Shown here one piece after another: positions 54,808 through 62,785 of a stretch of 64,000 nt of DNA; positions within the stretch are counted from its first letter, which is position 1; each line of letters opens with the position of its first letter. The position numbers and the translations under genes are program-made. The notes beneath the pieces were generated by a model, which saw only the letters and a list, made by a program, of their open reading frames with translations, was not told where the DNA came from and searched no databases. The DNA is from DASSCW01 sp036556325 (GTDB lineage: Bacteria > Chloroflexota > Limnocylindria > QHBO01): the NCBI GenBank assembly GCA_036556325.1, contig DATBJR010000043.1, positions 1-64,000 on the forward strand. Reading direction: 5' to 3'.

Positions 54808-55344
54808 CTAGCGCCAGGTGCCGGGGTTGGCCGCCTCGCCCTCGCTGTCGGTGCCGCGGCGCCCGGCCTCCGCGGCGGCGTCGATGATGCGCCACGCCTC
54901 CTCCACGCCCAGCCAGCCGGAAACCTCGGTCGGACGACCCTCCAGCTCCTTGTAGATATCGAAGAAGTTTTCGATCTCACGCAGGCGATGCGGCGAGAGG
55001 TCCTCGAGCGTCTCGGTCTCGTCCCAGCGAGGGTCGTCGTGGGCCACGGCCAGGATCTTGAAGTCGTGGCCCTTCTCGTCCTTCATGTCCAGCACGCCGA
55101 CCGGGCGGGCGCGGACGATGCAGCCGGGGAAGGTCGGCTCGCTGATCACCACCAGGACGTCCAGCGGGTCGCCGTCATCGGCCAGGCTGCCATCGATGAA
55201 CCCGTAGTCGCACGGATAGTGCACGCTCGAGTACAGCACGCGATCGAGGACGAATCGGTGCCGCGCGTGGTCGTACTCGTACTTGTTGCGGCTGCCGGAG
55301 GGAATCTCGACGGTGACCTGGATCGGCTCGCGCGCTGGCCCCAT
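54808..55344 (-). CDS. ppa: Inorganic pyrophosphatase (class I)
   Basis: This soluble enzyme hydrolyses pyrophosphate and so pulls nucleotide-sugar and polymer synthesis forward. The 178-residue protein has EIPSGSRNKYEYDHARHRFVLDRVL, YPCDYGFIDGSLADDGDPLDVLV with the metal-binding Asp cluster, and KDEKGHDFKILAVAHDDPRW and a conserved Lys-rich helix, matching the E. coli type. An ATG at 55362 would add six residues; the inner ATG is preferred because a CATACT box lies six bases before it. It sits within a polysaccharide gene run. Confidence 0.95.
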   Translation of the reverse strand: MGPAREPIQVTVEIPSGSRNKYEYDHARHRFVLDRVLYSSVHYPCDYGFIDGSLADDGDPLDVLVVISEPTFPGCIVRARPVGVLDMKDEKGHDFKILAVAHDDPRWDETETLEDLSPHRLREIENFFDIYKELEGRPTEVSGWLGVEEAWRIIDAAAEAGRRGTDSEGEAANPGTWR

Positions 55345-55389
55345 GGCGCGAGTATGCGGCATGGGACCCGGTGGCGGCCGTGGTCGAAC

Positions 55390-57492
55390 TCAGGGCAGGT
55401 GATCGAAGGCCCAGCTGAGCTGCTGGGCGAGGACCGTCGTGATGGTGGCGGTCAGGTGCCCGTTGTTCCGGTAGACGAGGTAGTCGCCCAGGATCAGCGG
55501 GCACGAATCGGCGCGGCAGAGCCAGGGGATGGTCGGGATGAGGTGTGCGCCGCTGGCCGCCGTGGTGCGGTGCTCGAGCTCCTCGTAGGCGCTGCTCACC
55601 AGGCGACGGCGCGGCACGGTGCAGGCCTCGACGCGCCCCTCGGTGGCCAGGCAGCGCGGCGGGTCGAAGTGGAAGTGCGGCGATTCGCCGATGAGCACCA
55701 CCCGCTCGGTCAGCCCGCGCAGAGCGGTCAGGGTGCGGAGCATGCCTGACTCCCACCCGGCATAGGCATTCGTGGGCAGCGGTTGCCCGCTCGCGCTGAC
55801 CAGCTGGTAGTTGCGCGAGCCCGCGACGAAGATGATCGCCGGATGCTCGCGCGCGATGACGTCCATCGCCAGCGGGCGCCATTGGTCGCACTCCGTCAGG
55901 GGTCGGTCGAGCGAGGGCCGCCAGACGGAGACCTCGAACGGGGGGCAGGCGACCTTGATGACGGGCACCACCCGCCAGTGGCGGTCCGCCGCCATCAGCT
56001 CGATGGCCGGCAGCCACATGGCCGCATGCGAATCGCCGTACAGCACGACGGTGGTGCTGCCCTGCTGGTCCCCGACGACGCACGGATCGGGCTGCGTCTC
56101 GACGATCAGGGTGACGCAGGTTTCCTGGCCGATGGGCCCCCGATCGTCGCGCGCCTGGGCCAGCGTCGGTCGCAGGCCCTCGGGGATCGGCCCGGCGAGG
56201 ATCGGCTGAAGCAGGGCCGGCTGCGGATCACCGCTGGCCGGCAGGCTCGGCGCCGGGACGTCCGCGACGGGCGGCGCGAACAGGCTGCCGCTGACCAGGA
56301 CGGCGGCCAGCGCCACGCCGAGCGAGGAGGTGCCGGCGAACGCCAGGGTCCGCACGGTGGCGAGGCGTGAGCCGCGGCCGACCCGGAAGGGGGTCTCGAT
56401 GAACCAGGTGCTGAGCGCCGCCACCCCGATCGAGACCAGTGCCAGCGCGACCCGGACCCAGCCGCCGCCATGGCCGATGAGGAGCGGGCCCAGGATCAGG
56501 ATCGGCCAGTGCCAGAGGTAGAGCGAATACGAGATGCGACCGAACCAGCGGGGCACCGGCGTCGCCAGCGCGCGTGCCGCGAGGGTCAGATGGCGCTCGC
56601 CACCCACGATGACCAGCGCGGTGCCGCCGGCCGGCAGCAGCGCCGCGAGCCCCGGGAATGGTGTGGATGGGCTGATCAGCAGCACGCCTGCGCCGATGAG
56701 CGCCAGCCCGAGGGCCGTGGCCGTCGACGCAACGAGCGTCGGCCAGCGGGCCGGGATGGCGAGCACCCCCAGCGCCGCCAGCGCGCCCAGGGCGAGCTGC
56801 CAGGCGCGGGTCGGCAGTGAGTAGAACGCCCACGGCGCGTCGACCTGGGTGATCCACAGCGAAAGCGCGAACGAGGCGACCGCCACCGCCACGGCCACCG
56901 CCCACAGGCGACGCACGGCCCACAGCCGGGCTGCAACCAGGAGCAGGAGCGGCCAGAACAGGTAGAACTGCTCCTCCACGCCCAGCGACCAGTAGTGGAG
57001 CAGCGGCGACGGGGCACTCTGCGCCGCGAAGTAGTCGGTCGCCACCAGGGCAAAGCGGTAGTTCGACACGTAGACCGCGGCCGCCGCTCCGTCGCGCGCG
57101 ACGTCCGGGAAGTCGATGTCGGGCAGCAAGATCCACGAGGCGACCAGCGTCACGGCGATCGCGACCAGTGCAGCGGGCAGCAGCCGGCGAGCGCGCCGGG
57201 CGTAGAAGCGCGGCAGGTCGATCCGCCCCGAGCCGCGCAGCTCGCGCAGCAGGAGGCCGGTGATGAGGTAGCCCGAGATCACGAAGAAGACGTCGACGCC
57301 GATGAAGCCGCCCTGCAGGAAGGGGAGTCGGGCGTGGAAGGCCAGCACGGCCAGGATGGCGACGGCGCGAAGGCCTTCGATATCGGGCCGGAAGTGCTCG
57401 CCGCCGACGCTCGAGACGGCGGCATCCCACGCGGACGCCTCCGTCGACGCAGCGCGCGCGGGGGTCACTTCCGCCGCGCGCGGAGCATCCAC
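55390..57492 (-). CDS. OafA/YrhL-type acyltransferase with SGNH domain
   Basis: This 700-residue protein joins an acyltransferase-3 membrane domain (about ten helices, residues ~35-390: RPDIEGLRAVAILAVLAFHARLPFLQGGFIGVDVFFVISGYLI, HYWSLGVEEQFYLFWP, ISYSLYLWHWPILI) to an extracytoplasmic SGNH hydrolase-like domain with the block-I VVLYGDSHAAMWLP and a C-terminal NNGHLTATITTVLA. Such fusions O-acetylate surface glycans. The usual Asp of the terminal D-x-x-H motif is replaced by NNGH, so the SGNH triad may be altered. It starts at a GTG inside the end of the WecG-like gene (28-base overlap). Confidence 0.9.
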   Translation of the reverse strand: MDAPRAAEVTPARAASTEASAWDAAVSSVGGEHFRPDIEGLRAVAILAVLAFHARLPFLQGGFIGVDVFFVISGYLITGLLLRELRGSGRIDLPRFYARRARRLLPAALVAIAVTLVASWILLPDIDFPDVARDGAAAAVYVSNYRFALVATDYFAAQSAPSPLLHYWSLGVEEQFYLFWPLLLLVAARLWAVRRLWAVAVAVAVASFALSLWITQVDAPWAFYSLPTRAWQLALGALAALGVLAIPARWPTLVASTATALGLALIGAGVLLISPSTPFPGLAALLPAGGTALVIVGGERHLTLAARALATPVPRWFGRISYSLYLWHWPILILGPLLIGHGGGWVRVALALVSIGVAALSTWFIETPFRVGRGSRLATVRTLAFAGTSSLGVALAAVLVSGSLFAPPVADVPAPSLPASGDPQPALLQPILAGPIPEGLRPTLAQARDDRGPIGQETCVTLIVETQPDPCVVGDQQGSTTVVLYGDSHAAMWLPAIELMAADRHWRVVPVIKVACPPFEVSVWRPSLDRPLTECDQWRPLAMDVIAREHPAIIFVAGSRNYQLVSASGQPLPTNAYAGWESGMLRTLTALRGLTERVVLIGESPHFHFDPPRCLATEGRVEACTVPRRRLVSSAYEELEHRTTAASGAHLIPTIPWLCRADSCPLILGDYLVYRNNGHLTATITTVLAQQLSWAFDHLP

Positions 57493-58259
57493 CAGAAGAA
57501 GCGCGGGTCGTCCCAGAGGTAGCGGCGCGCCAGGCGGCGCGGATCATGGACGAGCCGATACGCCCATTCCAGGCCGACCCGCGTCATCCACGCCGGCGCG
57601 ACCGGTTGCCTGCCGCCGAGCACGTCGATCGCCTGGCCGATGCCGACCATCACTGTGCGTGGCAGCGCGGCGGCGTGGCGCGCCATCCAGCGATCCTGCT
57701 TCGGCGAGCCAAGCCCGACGAACAGGACCTGCGGATCGGCATCGGCCAGCAGCCGCACCGCCGCCTGGTCGGCCTCGCCGCCGATTGCGAAGCCCATGGG
57801 CGGCGAGGTCGCGGCCCGCACATCGCCACCCAGCTCGCGCAGCCGCTGCGCCGCCGGCTGGGTGGCGCCCGGCAGCCCGCCCATCAGCGCCAGGCGCAGC
57901 CGGTCGGGGTGGCGCGCCAGCGCGGCCGGCAGCAGCCGTCCGGTGATGCTGCCGCGCAGCGGGCTGCCCGCCAGGCGCGCGCCGTACACCACACCCATGC
58001 CATCTGGCACGCGTAACCGCGCCCCGTCGATGATGGCGCGGAAGGACGGGTCGCGATGCGCGCGGACCACGTAGTCGACGTTGGTGGTGACCACGTACCC
58101 GCCGCTGCCCTCCCGCGCCCAGCCGGCGATGGTCTCGACGGTGCCCTCGAAGCCGATGTCGTCGACGGCAATGGAGTCGATCTGCACCCTGGGACGGGTG
58201 GCCGGTGCATCGGTCGCGCGGCGGTCCGACGAGGCGATGGCAGGAATGTTGCTTTCCAA
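57465..58259 (-). CDS. WecG/TagA/CpsF-family glycosyltransferase (GT26)
   Basis: GT26 enzymes add the second sugar to undecaprenyl-PP-GlcNAc: ManNAc for TagA, ManNAcA for WecG. The 264-residue protein has the full signature: VTTNVDYVVRAHRDPSFRAIIDGARLRVPDGMGVVYGARL with the proposed catalytic Asp and Thr, VLFVGLGSPKQDRWMARHAAALP, and GVGQAIDVLGG-like VGIGQAIDVLGGRQPVAPAWM. The C-terminal appendage (YLWDDPRFFWWMLRARR) is typical for membrane contact. The TTG start lies eight bases after a TAGGCT box. Together with WecB and the TagO-like gene it could build a teichoic-acid-type linkage unit. Confidence 0.9.
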   Translation of the reverse strand: MESNIPAIASSDRRATDAPATRPRVQIDSIAVDDIGFEGTVETIAGWAREGSGGYVVTTNVDYVVRAHRDPSFRAIIDGARLRVPDGMGVVYGARLAGSPLRGSITGRLLPAALARHPDRLRLALMGGLPGATQPAAQRLRELGGDVRAATSPPMGFAIGGEADQAAVRLLADADPQVLFVGLGSPKQDRWMARHAAALPRTVMVGIGQAIDVLGGRQPVAPAWMTRVGLEWAYRLVHDPRRLARRYLWDDPRFFWWMLRARRK

Positions 58260-58263
58260 GGGC

Positions 58264-58273
58264 TGTTAGCCTA
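58264..58273. promoter_or_regulatory. Bidirectional -10 element TGTTAGCCTA
   Basis: Read on the plus strand, TGTTAGCCT is an extended -10 box for the sulfotransferase gene at 58334. Read on the minus strand, TAGGCT (58273 to 58268) ends eight bases before the TTG of the WecG-like gene. The same ten bases recur at 61074-61083 between another divergent pair. Confidence 0.45.
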
Positions 58274-58313
58274 GCGCGCGCGATCCTCGCCGCGCCCGCC
58301 ACCGGGGGGTGAC

Positions 58314-58320
58314 AGGAGGT
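58314..58320 (+). promoter_or_regulatory. Ribosome binding site AGGAGGT
   Basis: A full-strength AGGAGGT precedes the GTG at 58334 by 13 bases, longer than optimal. No nearer start codon exists in frame, so the GTG is kept. Confidence 0.4.
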
Positions 58321-58333
58321 CCAGCTCCCGCCC

Positions 58334-59221
58334 GTGCTGCCAACGTTCCTGATCGGTGGTGCGCCGAAGGCCGGCACCACCGCGCTGTGGGCGCTGCTCG
58401 ACGCGCATCCCGAGGTCTTCATGACGCGGATGAAGGAACCGCGCTTCTTCACGCGCAACCTGAACGAGCCCGCGCCCGGCGTCCACATGATCGGGCCACC
58501 TCGCCGCGTGAACTTCGACCGCGGGATCGACTGGTACCAGTCGCTGTTCGCGGGCAGCGAGGGCGCGCTGGCGCGCGGAGAGGCGAGCCCGCAGTACATC
58601 GGCGCGCAGGATGGGCCGGAGATCATGGAGCGCTGGGTGCCGGGGGTGAAGATCGTGTTCGCCCTGCGGCAGCCGGTCGAACGTGCCTACTCGCAGTACT
58701 GGCAGCATTGGAAGAAGGGCTGGCGGATGGCGCCCTTCGAGCGGCTGCTCGAGGACGAGCCGAGCCTGCGCTATCTCGAGTACATGAGCCGCTATGCCCA
58801 GCATCTCGAGCGCTATCGCCACGCTTTCGGCCCGGAACGGGTTCATCTCGTCCTGTTCGACGACCTCCGCAAGGAACCGCAACGGGTCTACCGGGAGCTG
58901 TGCCGCTTCATTGGCGTCGATGACACGTTCCAGCCCGCGTCGTACGACGAGGCCTACAACGAGTTCACGTCGCCGCGGTTTCGCTGGCTGCAGCGCGGGC
59001 TGATGGCGACGCACTTCGCACGGTTCGGCCGGCTCGTCCCGAGCGGCGCGCGGCCGCGGCTGCGCCGGCTCCGCCTCCGGGTCGAGGGCATGAACCGCAG
59101 CGCCAGCCGCTATGTGCCGCTCGACCCTGCATTGCGCGCGCGGCTGACGGAGCGCTTCGAGGACGACATCGCCTACGTGGAGCGCCTCACCCGGCCACTT
59201 CCCGAATGGCGAGCGCGCTGA
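58334..59221 (+). CDS. Sulfotransferase (heparan-sulfate sulfotransferase-like)
   Basis: This 295-residue PAPS-dependent enzyme begins TFLIGGAPKAGTTALWALLDAHPEVFMTRMKEPRFF, the phosphosulfate loop plus the KEPRFF motif of the HS-sulfotransferase group. VKIVFALRQPVERAYSQYW is the 3'-phosphate site and LVLFDDLRKEPQRVYRELCRFIGVD follows. Likely acceptors are surface glycans given the neighbours. It ends two bases short of the convergent sulfotransferase gene. Confidence 0.88.
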   Translation: MLPTFLIGGAPKAGTTALWALLDAHPEVFMTRMKEPRFFTRNLNEPAPGVHMIGPPRRVNFDRGIDWYQSLFAGSEGALARGEASPQYIGAQDGPEIMERWVPGVKIVFALRQPVERAYSQYWQHWKKGWRMAPFERLLEDEPSLRYLEYMSRYAQHLERYRHAFGPERVHLVLFDDLRKEPQRVYRELCRFIGVDDTFQPASYDEAYNEFTSPRFRWLQRGLMATHFARFGRLVPSGARPRLRRLRLRVEGMNRSASRYVPLDPALRARLTERFEDDIAYVERLTRPLPEWRAR

Positions 59222-59222
59222 T

Positions 59223-60122
59223 TCAGCCGGTGCGGCTCCAGGCGCCCAGGTCGCGACCGATCAGCTCGCCCAGGGCGGCGACCTCCGGGGCGAGCTCGGC
59301 AGTCAGCCGGCGACGGAGCTCGGCATCCATCGGCCGTCGCGCCTCCGGGACGCTGTTGGCGCTCACGACCGTGTCCCGCAGGCGGTGGACCAACGGGAAG
59401 CGACGGAGCAGCGGGACGACCCGGCGCAGCGGGCCCGGCGGGCGGTAGATCAACCGCTGCAGCACGCCGGAGCGCGCCCGGCGATTCGGATTGCGCACTC
59501 CCAGGTCAACCCCCACGTTCGGGTCAACGCGGAGGAAGGCGAACGTGCCACGCACCACGGCGGCTGCATCGGCGACCAGGTCGTCGTGGACGATGACGTG
59601 GACCCGCTCGCGACCGAAGACGTCGAAGTAGCGCTGCAGCTGCTCGGCGAAGCGGACGCTGTGCCGGTAGAACAGCGCCTCGCGCCGCAGGGCGCCCGCC
59701 GGGATGCGACGTCCAGCGCGCCGATCGGCCTCGGCGGCCAGCGCCTCGCCGAAGTCGACCAGGTCTTCCCGCTGGTTGAAGCGCAGCTGGCTGTGCTGGG
59801 CGTGCATCACGTCGACCGGGTTGCGCAGCATGACGATCGCCTGGGCCCCCGGCGAGAAGGCCTCGATCTCGCGCGCCGCGCTCGCCGAGTAGAGGTACCA
59901 CGGCGAGGCCTCGCCGACGCGCTGGCCCGGGCGGGCATCGGCGAAGAGGCGAAGGTACTCGTCCTCGGTCATGCGCCGATACCGGGCATCCAGGTCCGCC
60001 CCGAAGTACATCGGCTCCTTGTGGAACGGCATGAACACCTGCGGGTGCTGGCGCAGGGACTCGTAAAGCGACGTGGTGCCCGCTTTGAAGGCACCGACGA
60101 TGAAGAAATCGGGGCGCGTCAT
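59223..60122 (-). CDS. Sulfotransferase, tandem paralogue 2
   Basis: This 299-residue enzyme starts DFFIVGAFKAGTTSLYESLRQHPQVFMPFHKEPMYFG and has AIVMLRNPVDVMHAQHSQLRFN at the 3'-phosphate site. It aligns along its whole length with the next gene on the same strand (shared KEP-FFG, GEAS-WYLYS, MLRNPVDVM-AQHSQL, RERVHVIV-DD, RPPGPL-R-VP), so the two arose by tandem duplication. Its ATG overlaps the upstream stop by four bases. It would sulfate a glycan, with PAPS made elsewhere. Confidence 0.88.
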   Translation of the reverse strand: MTRPDFFIVGAFKAGTTSLYESLRQHPQVFMPFHKEPMYFGADLDARYRRMTEDEYLRLFADARPGQRVGEASPWYLYSASAAREIEAFSPGAQAIVMLRNPVDVMHAQHSQLRFNQREDLVDFGEALAAEADRRAGRRIPAGALRREALFYRHSVRFAEQLQRYFDVFGRERVHVIVHDDLVADAAAVVRGTFAFLRVDPNVGVDLGVRNPNRRARSGVLQRLIYRPPGPLRRVVPLLRRFPLVHRLRDTVVSANSVPEARRPMDAELRRRLTAELAPEVAALGELIGRDLGAWSRTG

Positions 60123-61033
60123 GCGGCGCGGACGCGGGAGCCGTCCAGCCAGGCCGACAGGTCGCGCCCCACCAGCTCGCCCAGCTCCCTGATCTGCGGC
60201 GCGAACTCCTCCAGCAACCGGCTTCTGAGCGTCGCGTCCATGGGAGGCCGGCTCGCGGCGGAGCTGTTCAGACGCAGCACCCGCTCGCGCACGGCATGCG
60301 CCAGCGGGAAGCGGCGGATGATGGGCACCAGCCTCAGCAGCGGACCGGGTGGCTGGTAGACGAGCCGCTGCAGGGCGCGGAAGCGGACGCGCTTGTTCGG
60401 GTTGCTGACGGCGAAGTCCGGGGCGAACGTCGGGTCCACGCCCAGGAACTCGAGCACGCGACGATAGGTGCCCGGCGTGTCGGCCACGAAGTCGTCGAAG
60501 ACGATCACATGCACCCGCTCGCGGCCGAAGGCATGGAGGTAGCGGCGCAGCTGGTCGGCAAAGCGGACGCTCTCTCGGTAGTAGAGGTTCTCGACTCGCA
60601 GCGGCCCGGGTGGAAGGCGGCGGCCAGCCCGCCGTTCCGGCTCGGCGTCGAGCGCCTCACCGAAGTCGGCGATGTCCTCCTCCACGTTGAACAGCAGCTG
60701 GCTGTGCTGGGCGTACATCACGTCCACCGGGTTGCGCAGCATCACGATGATCTTCCCCCCCGGCGCGGCAGCGTGGATCTCCGTTGCCGCCGAGCGGGAG
60801 TACAGGTACCAGGCCGATGCCTCCCCGATGCGCTGGCCGGGCTTGGCGTCCGCGAACAGGGCTTCGTACTGGGCGCGGGTCATGCGCCCGTAGCGACGGG
60901 TCAGATCGTCGCCGAAGAACAGCGGCTCCTTGTGAAAGGGCATGAAGATCTGCGGGTGCGGTCGCAGGTAGTCGTACAGGGCCGTGGTGCCACACTTGAA
61001 GGCACCCACGATGTAGAAGTCCGGAATCGGCAT
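60119..61033 (-). CDS. Sulfotransferase, tandem paralogue 1
   Basis: This 304-residue enzyme starts DFYIVGAFKCGTTALYDYLRPHPQIFMPFHKEPLFFG and carries IIVMLRNPVDVMYAQHSQLLFN. It is the first of the tandem pair and is read from the divergent region around 61074. A mid-sequence difference from its partner in the acceptor region (residues ~125-150 and ~195-225) may mean a different acceptor position. Role in surface-glycan sulfation is inferred from neighbours. Confidence 0.88.
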   Translation of the reverse strand: MPIPDFYIVGAFKCGTTALYDYLRPHPQIFMPFHKEPLFFGDDLTRRYGRMTRAQYEALFADAKPGQRIGEASAWYLYSRSAATEIHAAAPGGKIIVMLRNPVDVMYAQHSQLLFNVEEDIADFGEALDAEPERRAGRRLPPGPLRVENLYYRESVRFADQLRRYLHAFGRERVHVIVFDDFVADTPGTYRRVLEFLGVDPTFAPDFAVSNPNKRVRFRALQRLVYQPPGPLLRLVPIIRRFPLAHAVRERVLRLNSSAASRPPMDATLRSRLLEEFAPQIRELGELVGRDLSAWLDGSRVRAA

Positions 61034-61073
61034 GGATCGTCCTGCGAAGGTGGCCGAGCGTTGCCGCCCGCCC

Positions 61074-61083
61074 TGTTAGCCTA
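61074..61083. promoter_or_regulatory. Bidirectional -10 element TGTTAGCCTA (second copy)
   Basis: Identical to the ten bases at 58264-58273. On the plus strand it precedes the flippase gene (TTG at 61154); on the minus strand TAGGCT (61083 to 61078) precedes the sulfotransferase pair (ATG at 61033) with a ~38-base leader. Confidence 0.45.
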
Positions 61084-61153
61084 CCGTGAGCGCGAACTCG
61101 GCGGCTCCAGCCACCGGCGGCGCCCGGTGGAGGAACCTTGAGGAGACGGCTGC

Positions 61154-62785
61154 TTGACTGAGGCCTGGATTCCTGCCGATCACGGCAGCGGGCAGCAGGG
61201 CCTGCGCCGCCAGGTTGCGCGCGGCCTGACCTGGACCTTCGTCCACACCTGGGGCGGCCAGCTGCTGAGCCTGCTGGTGTTCCTGGTGCTGGCCCGCCTG
61301 GTCAGCGTCAACGATTTCGGGCTGGTGGCCTACGCCGCGCTCTTCGTGGCCTTCGCCCAGCTGCTGATCGACCAGGGCTTCGGCGACGCGATCATCCAGC
61401 GGCCCAGCGTCACCCGTGGGCACATCGACACCGCCTTCTGGGTCGCGGTTGCCACCGGGCTGCTGCTGTCGGTGATCGGCGTGGTCATCGCCGCACCGCT
61501 GGCGAGTTTTCTCACCGGCAAGGCGCCGGCCGATGCGCCGCGGCTGACCCCCATCATCCAGGTCCTCTCGCTGTTGTTTGTCATCTCGTCGCTCAGCAGC
61601 ACCCAGCAGGCGCTCCTGCGCCGCGAGCTGGCGTTCCGCAGCCTGGCCACCCGCGGCCTGCTGGCGCTGGGCGGCGGCGGCGTGGTGGGGATCGTCATGG
61701 CGTTCATGGGCTTCGGCGCCTGGGCGCTGGTCGGGCAGCAGATCGCGGCCGCGCTGATCGCGGTCGTCACCCTGTGGACGATCAGCCCGTGGCGCCCGGG
61801 CCTGGAGGTTTCGCGGGCGAACTTCACCGAGCTGTTCAACTTCGGCATCAAGGTCGTCGGCTCCGACATCCTGACCTTCCTGTCCCGCAACAGCGACAAT
61901 TTCCTGGTCGGCATCTTCCTGGGCCCGACGCCGCTCGGCCTGTACGCGGTCGCCTATCGGATCCTGGACACGACCCAGAAGGTGCTCGTCAGCGTCTCGC
62001 GCCGGTTGGCATTTCCAGCCCTTTCGAAGCTCCAGGGCGACCGGGAGCGGATGTCGCGGGCGTACCTGCAGCTGACGCGGATCGCGGGTTCGGCCATCCT
62101 CCCGGGCTACGTCGGCCTGGCCCTGGTGTCGCCGGAGATGACCGTCGCCCTCTTCGGTGCCAAGTGGCAGTACGCCGGCGTCGTCTCCTCGGTGCTGTTC
62201 CTCATCGGCCCGGTCCTCTCGATCCAGGCGTTCTCGACCTCGCTCCTGACGGCAGCCGGCCACCCGTCGATCGTGTTCCGCTTCCGGCTGATCAGCACGA
62301 TCGTCAACGTGCTCGGCTTCTTCCTGGCGGTGCAGATCGGTAAGGACATCCTGTGGGTGGCGTTTGCCTTTGCGTTGCGCGGCTACCTGCTCCTCCCGCT
62401 GAACCTGTCATGGCAGCGACGGTACGCCGGCATTCCCATTGGCGCGTACCTGCTGCAGATGCGCGGCACCGCGCTGGCCACGCTGGCGATGACGGCGGTC
62501 GTGCTGGCAGTGAAGCTGCTGCTGTACGGGGTGCTTCGACCGACGCCGCTGCTGCTCGTGGAGGTCGTCGCCGGCGCGGTGACCTTCCTGCTGGCGATGT
62601 GGCTGCTGGACCGCCGCCTGCTGCTCGAGATGTGGCGCATCACCCGCCAGAGCGTCCCCGGCCTGCGCCGCTTCTCCGGCGTGCTGCCGCGCGGTCGGCC
62701 GCGGGCGCTGGCCGAAGCCTCGCGTGAGCCCGCGGCCGAGGCGAAAGCGGATCCGCTCAGCCCATCGATCCGGGGCGACGAATGA
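61154..62785 (+). CDS. Lipopolysaccharide/polysaccharide flippase (Wzx, WzxC-like)
   Basis: This 543-residue membrane protein has about 14 helices and typical openings GLTWTFVHTWGGQLLSLLVFLVLARLVSVNDFGLVAYAALFV and the Q-rich DQGFGDAIIQRPSVTRGHIDTAFW of the WzxC/RfbX group, with NFGIKVVGSDILTFLSRNSDNFLVGIFLG mid-protein. It probably exports a lipid-linked repeat unit. The start is TTG, with AGGAG 61141-61145 eight bases upstream. The hydrophilic ~35-residue tail is Ala/Arg/Glu-rich. It overlaps the next gene by ATGA. Confidence 0.9.
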   Translation: MTEAWIPADHGSGQQGLRRQVARGLTWTFVHTWGGQLLSLLVFLVLARLVSVNDFGLVAYAALFVAFAQLLIDQGFGDAIIQRPSVTRGHIDTAFWVAVATGLLLSVIGVVIAAPLASFLTGKAPADAPRLTPIIQVLSLLFVISSLSSTQQALLRRELAFRSLATRGLLALGGGGVVGIVMAFMGFGAWALVGQQIAAALIAVVTLWTISPWRPGLEVSRANFTELFNFGIKVVGSDILTFLSRNSDNFLVGIFLGPTPLGLYAVAYRILDTTQKVLVSVSRRLAFPALSKLQGDRERMSRAYLQLTRIAGSAILPGYVGLALVSPEMTVALFGAKWQYAGVVSSVLFLIGPVLSIQAFSTSLLTAAGHPSIVFRFRLISTIVNVLGFFLAVQIGKDILWVAFAFALRGYLLLPLNLSWQRRYAGIPIGAYLLQMRGTALATLAMTAVVLAVKLLLYGVLRPTPLLLVEVVAGAVTFLLAMWLLDRRLLLEMWRITRQSVPGLRRFSGVLPRGRPRALAEASREPAAEAKADPLSPSIRGDE

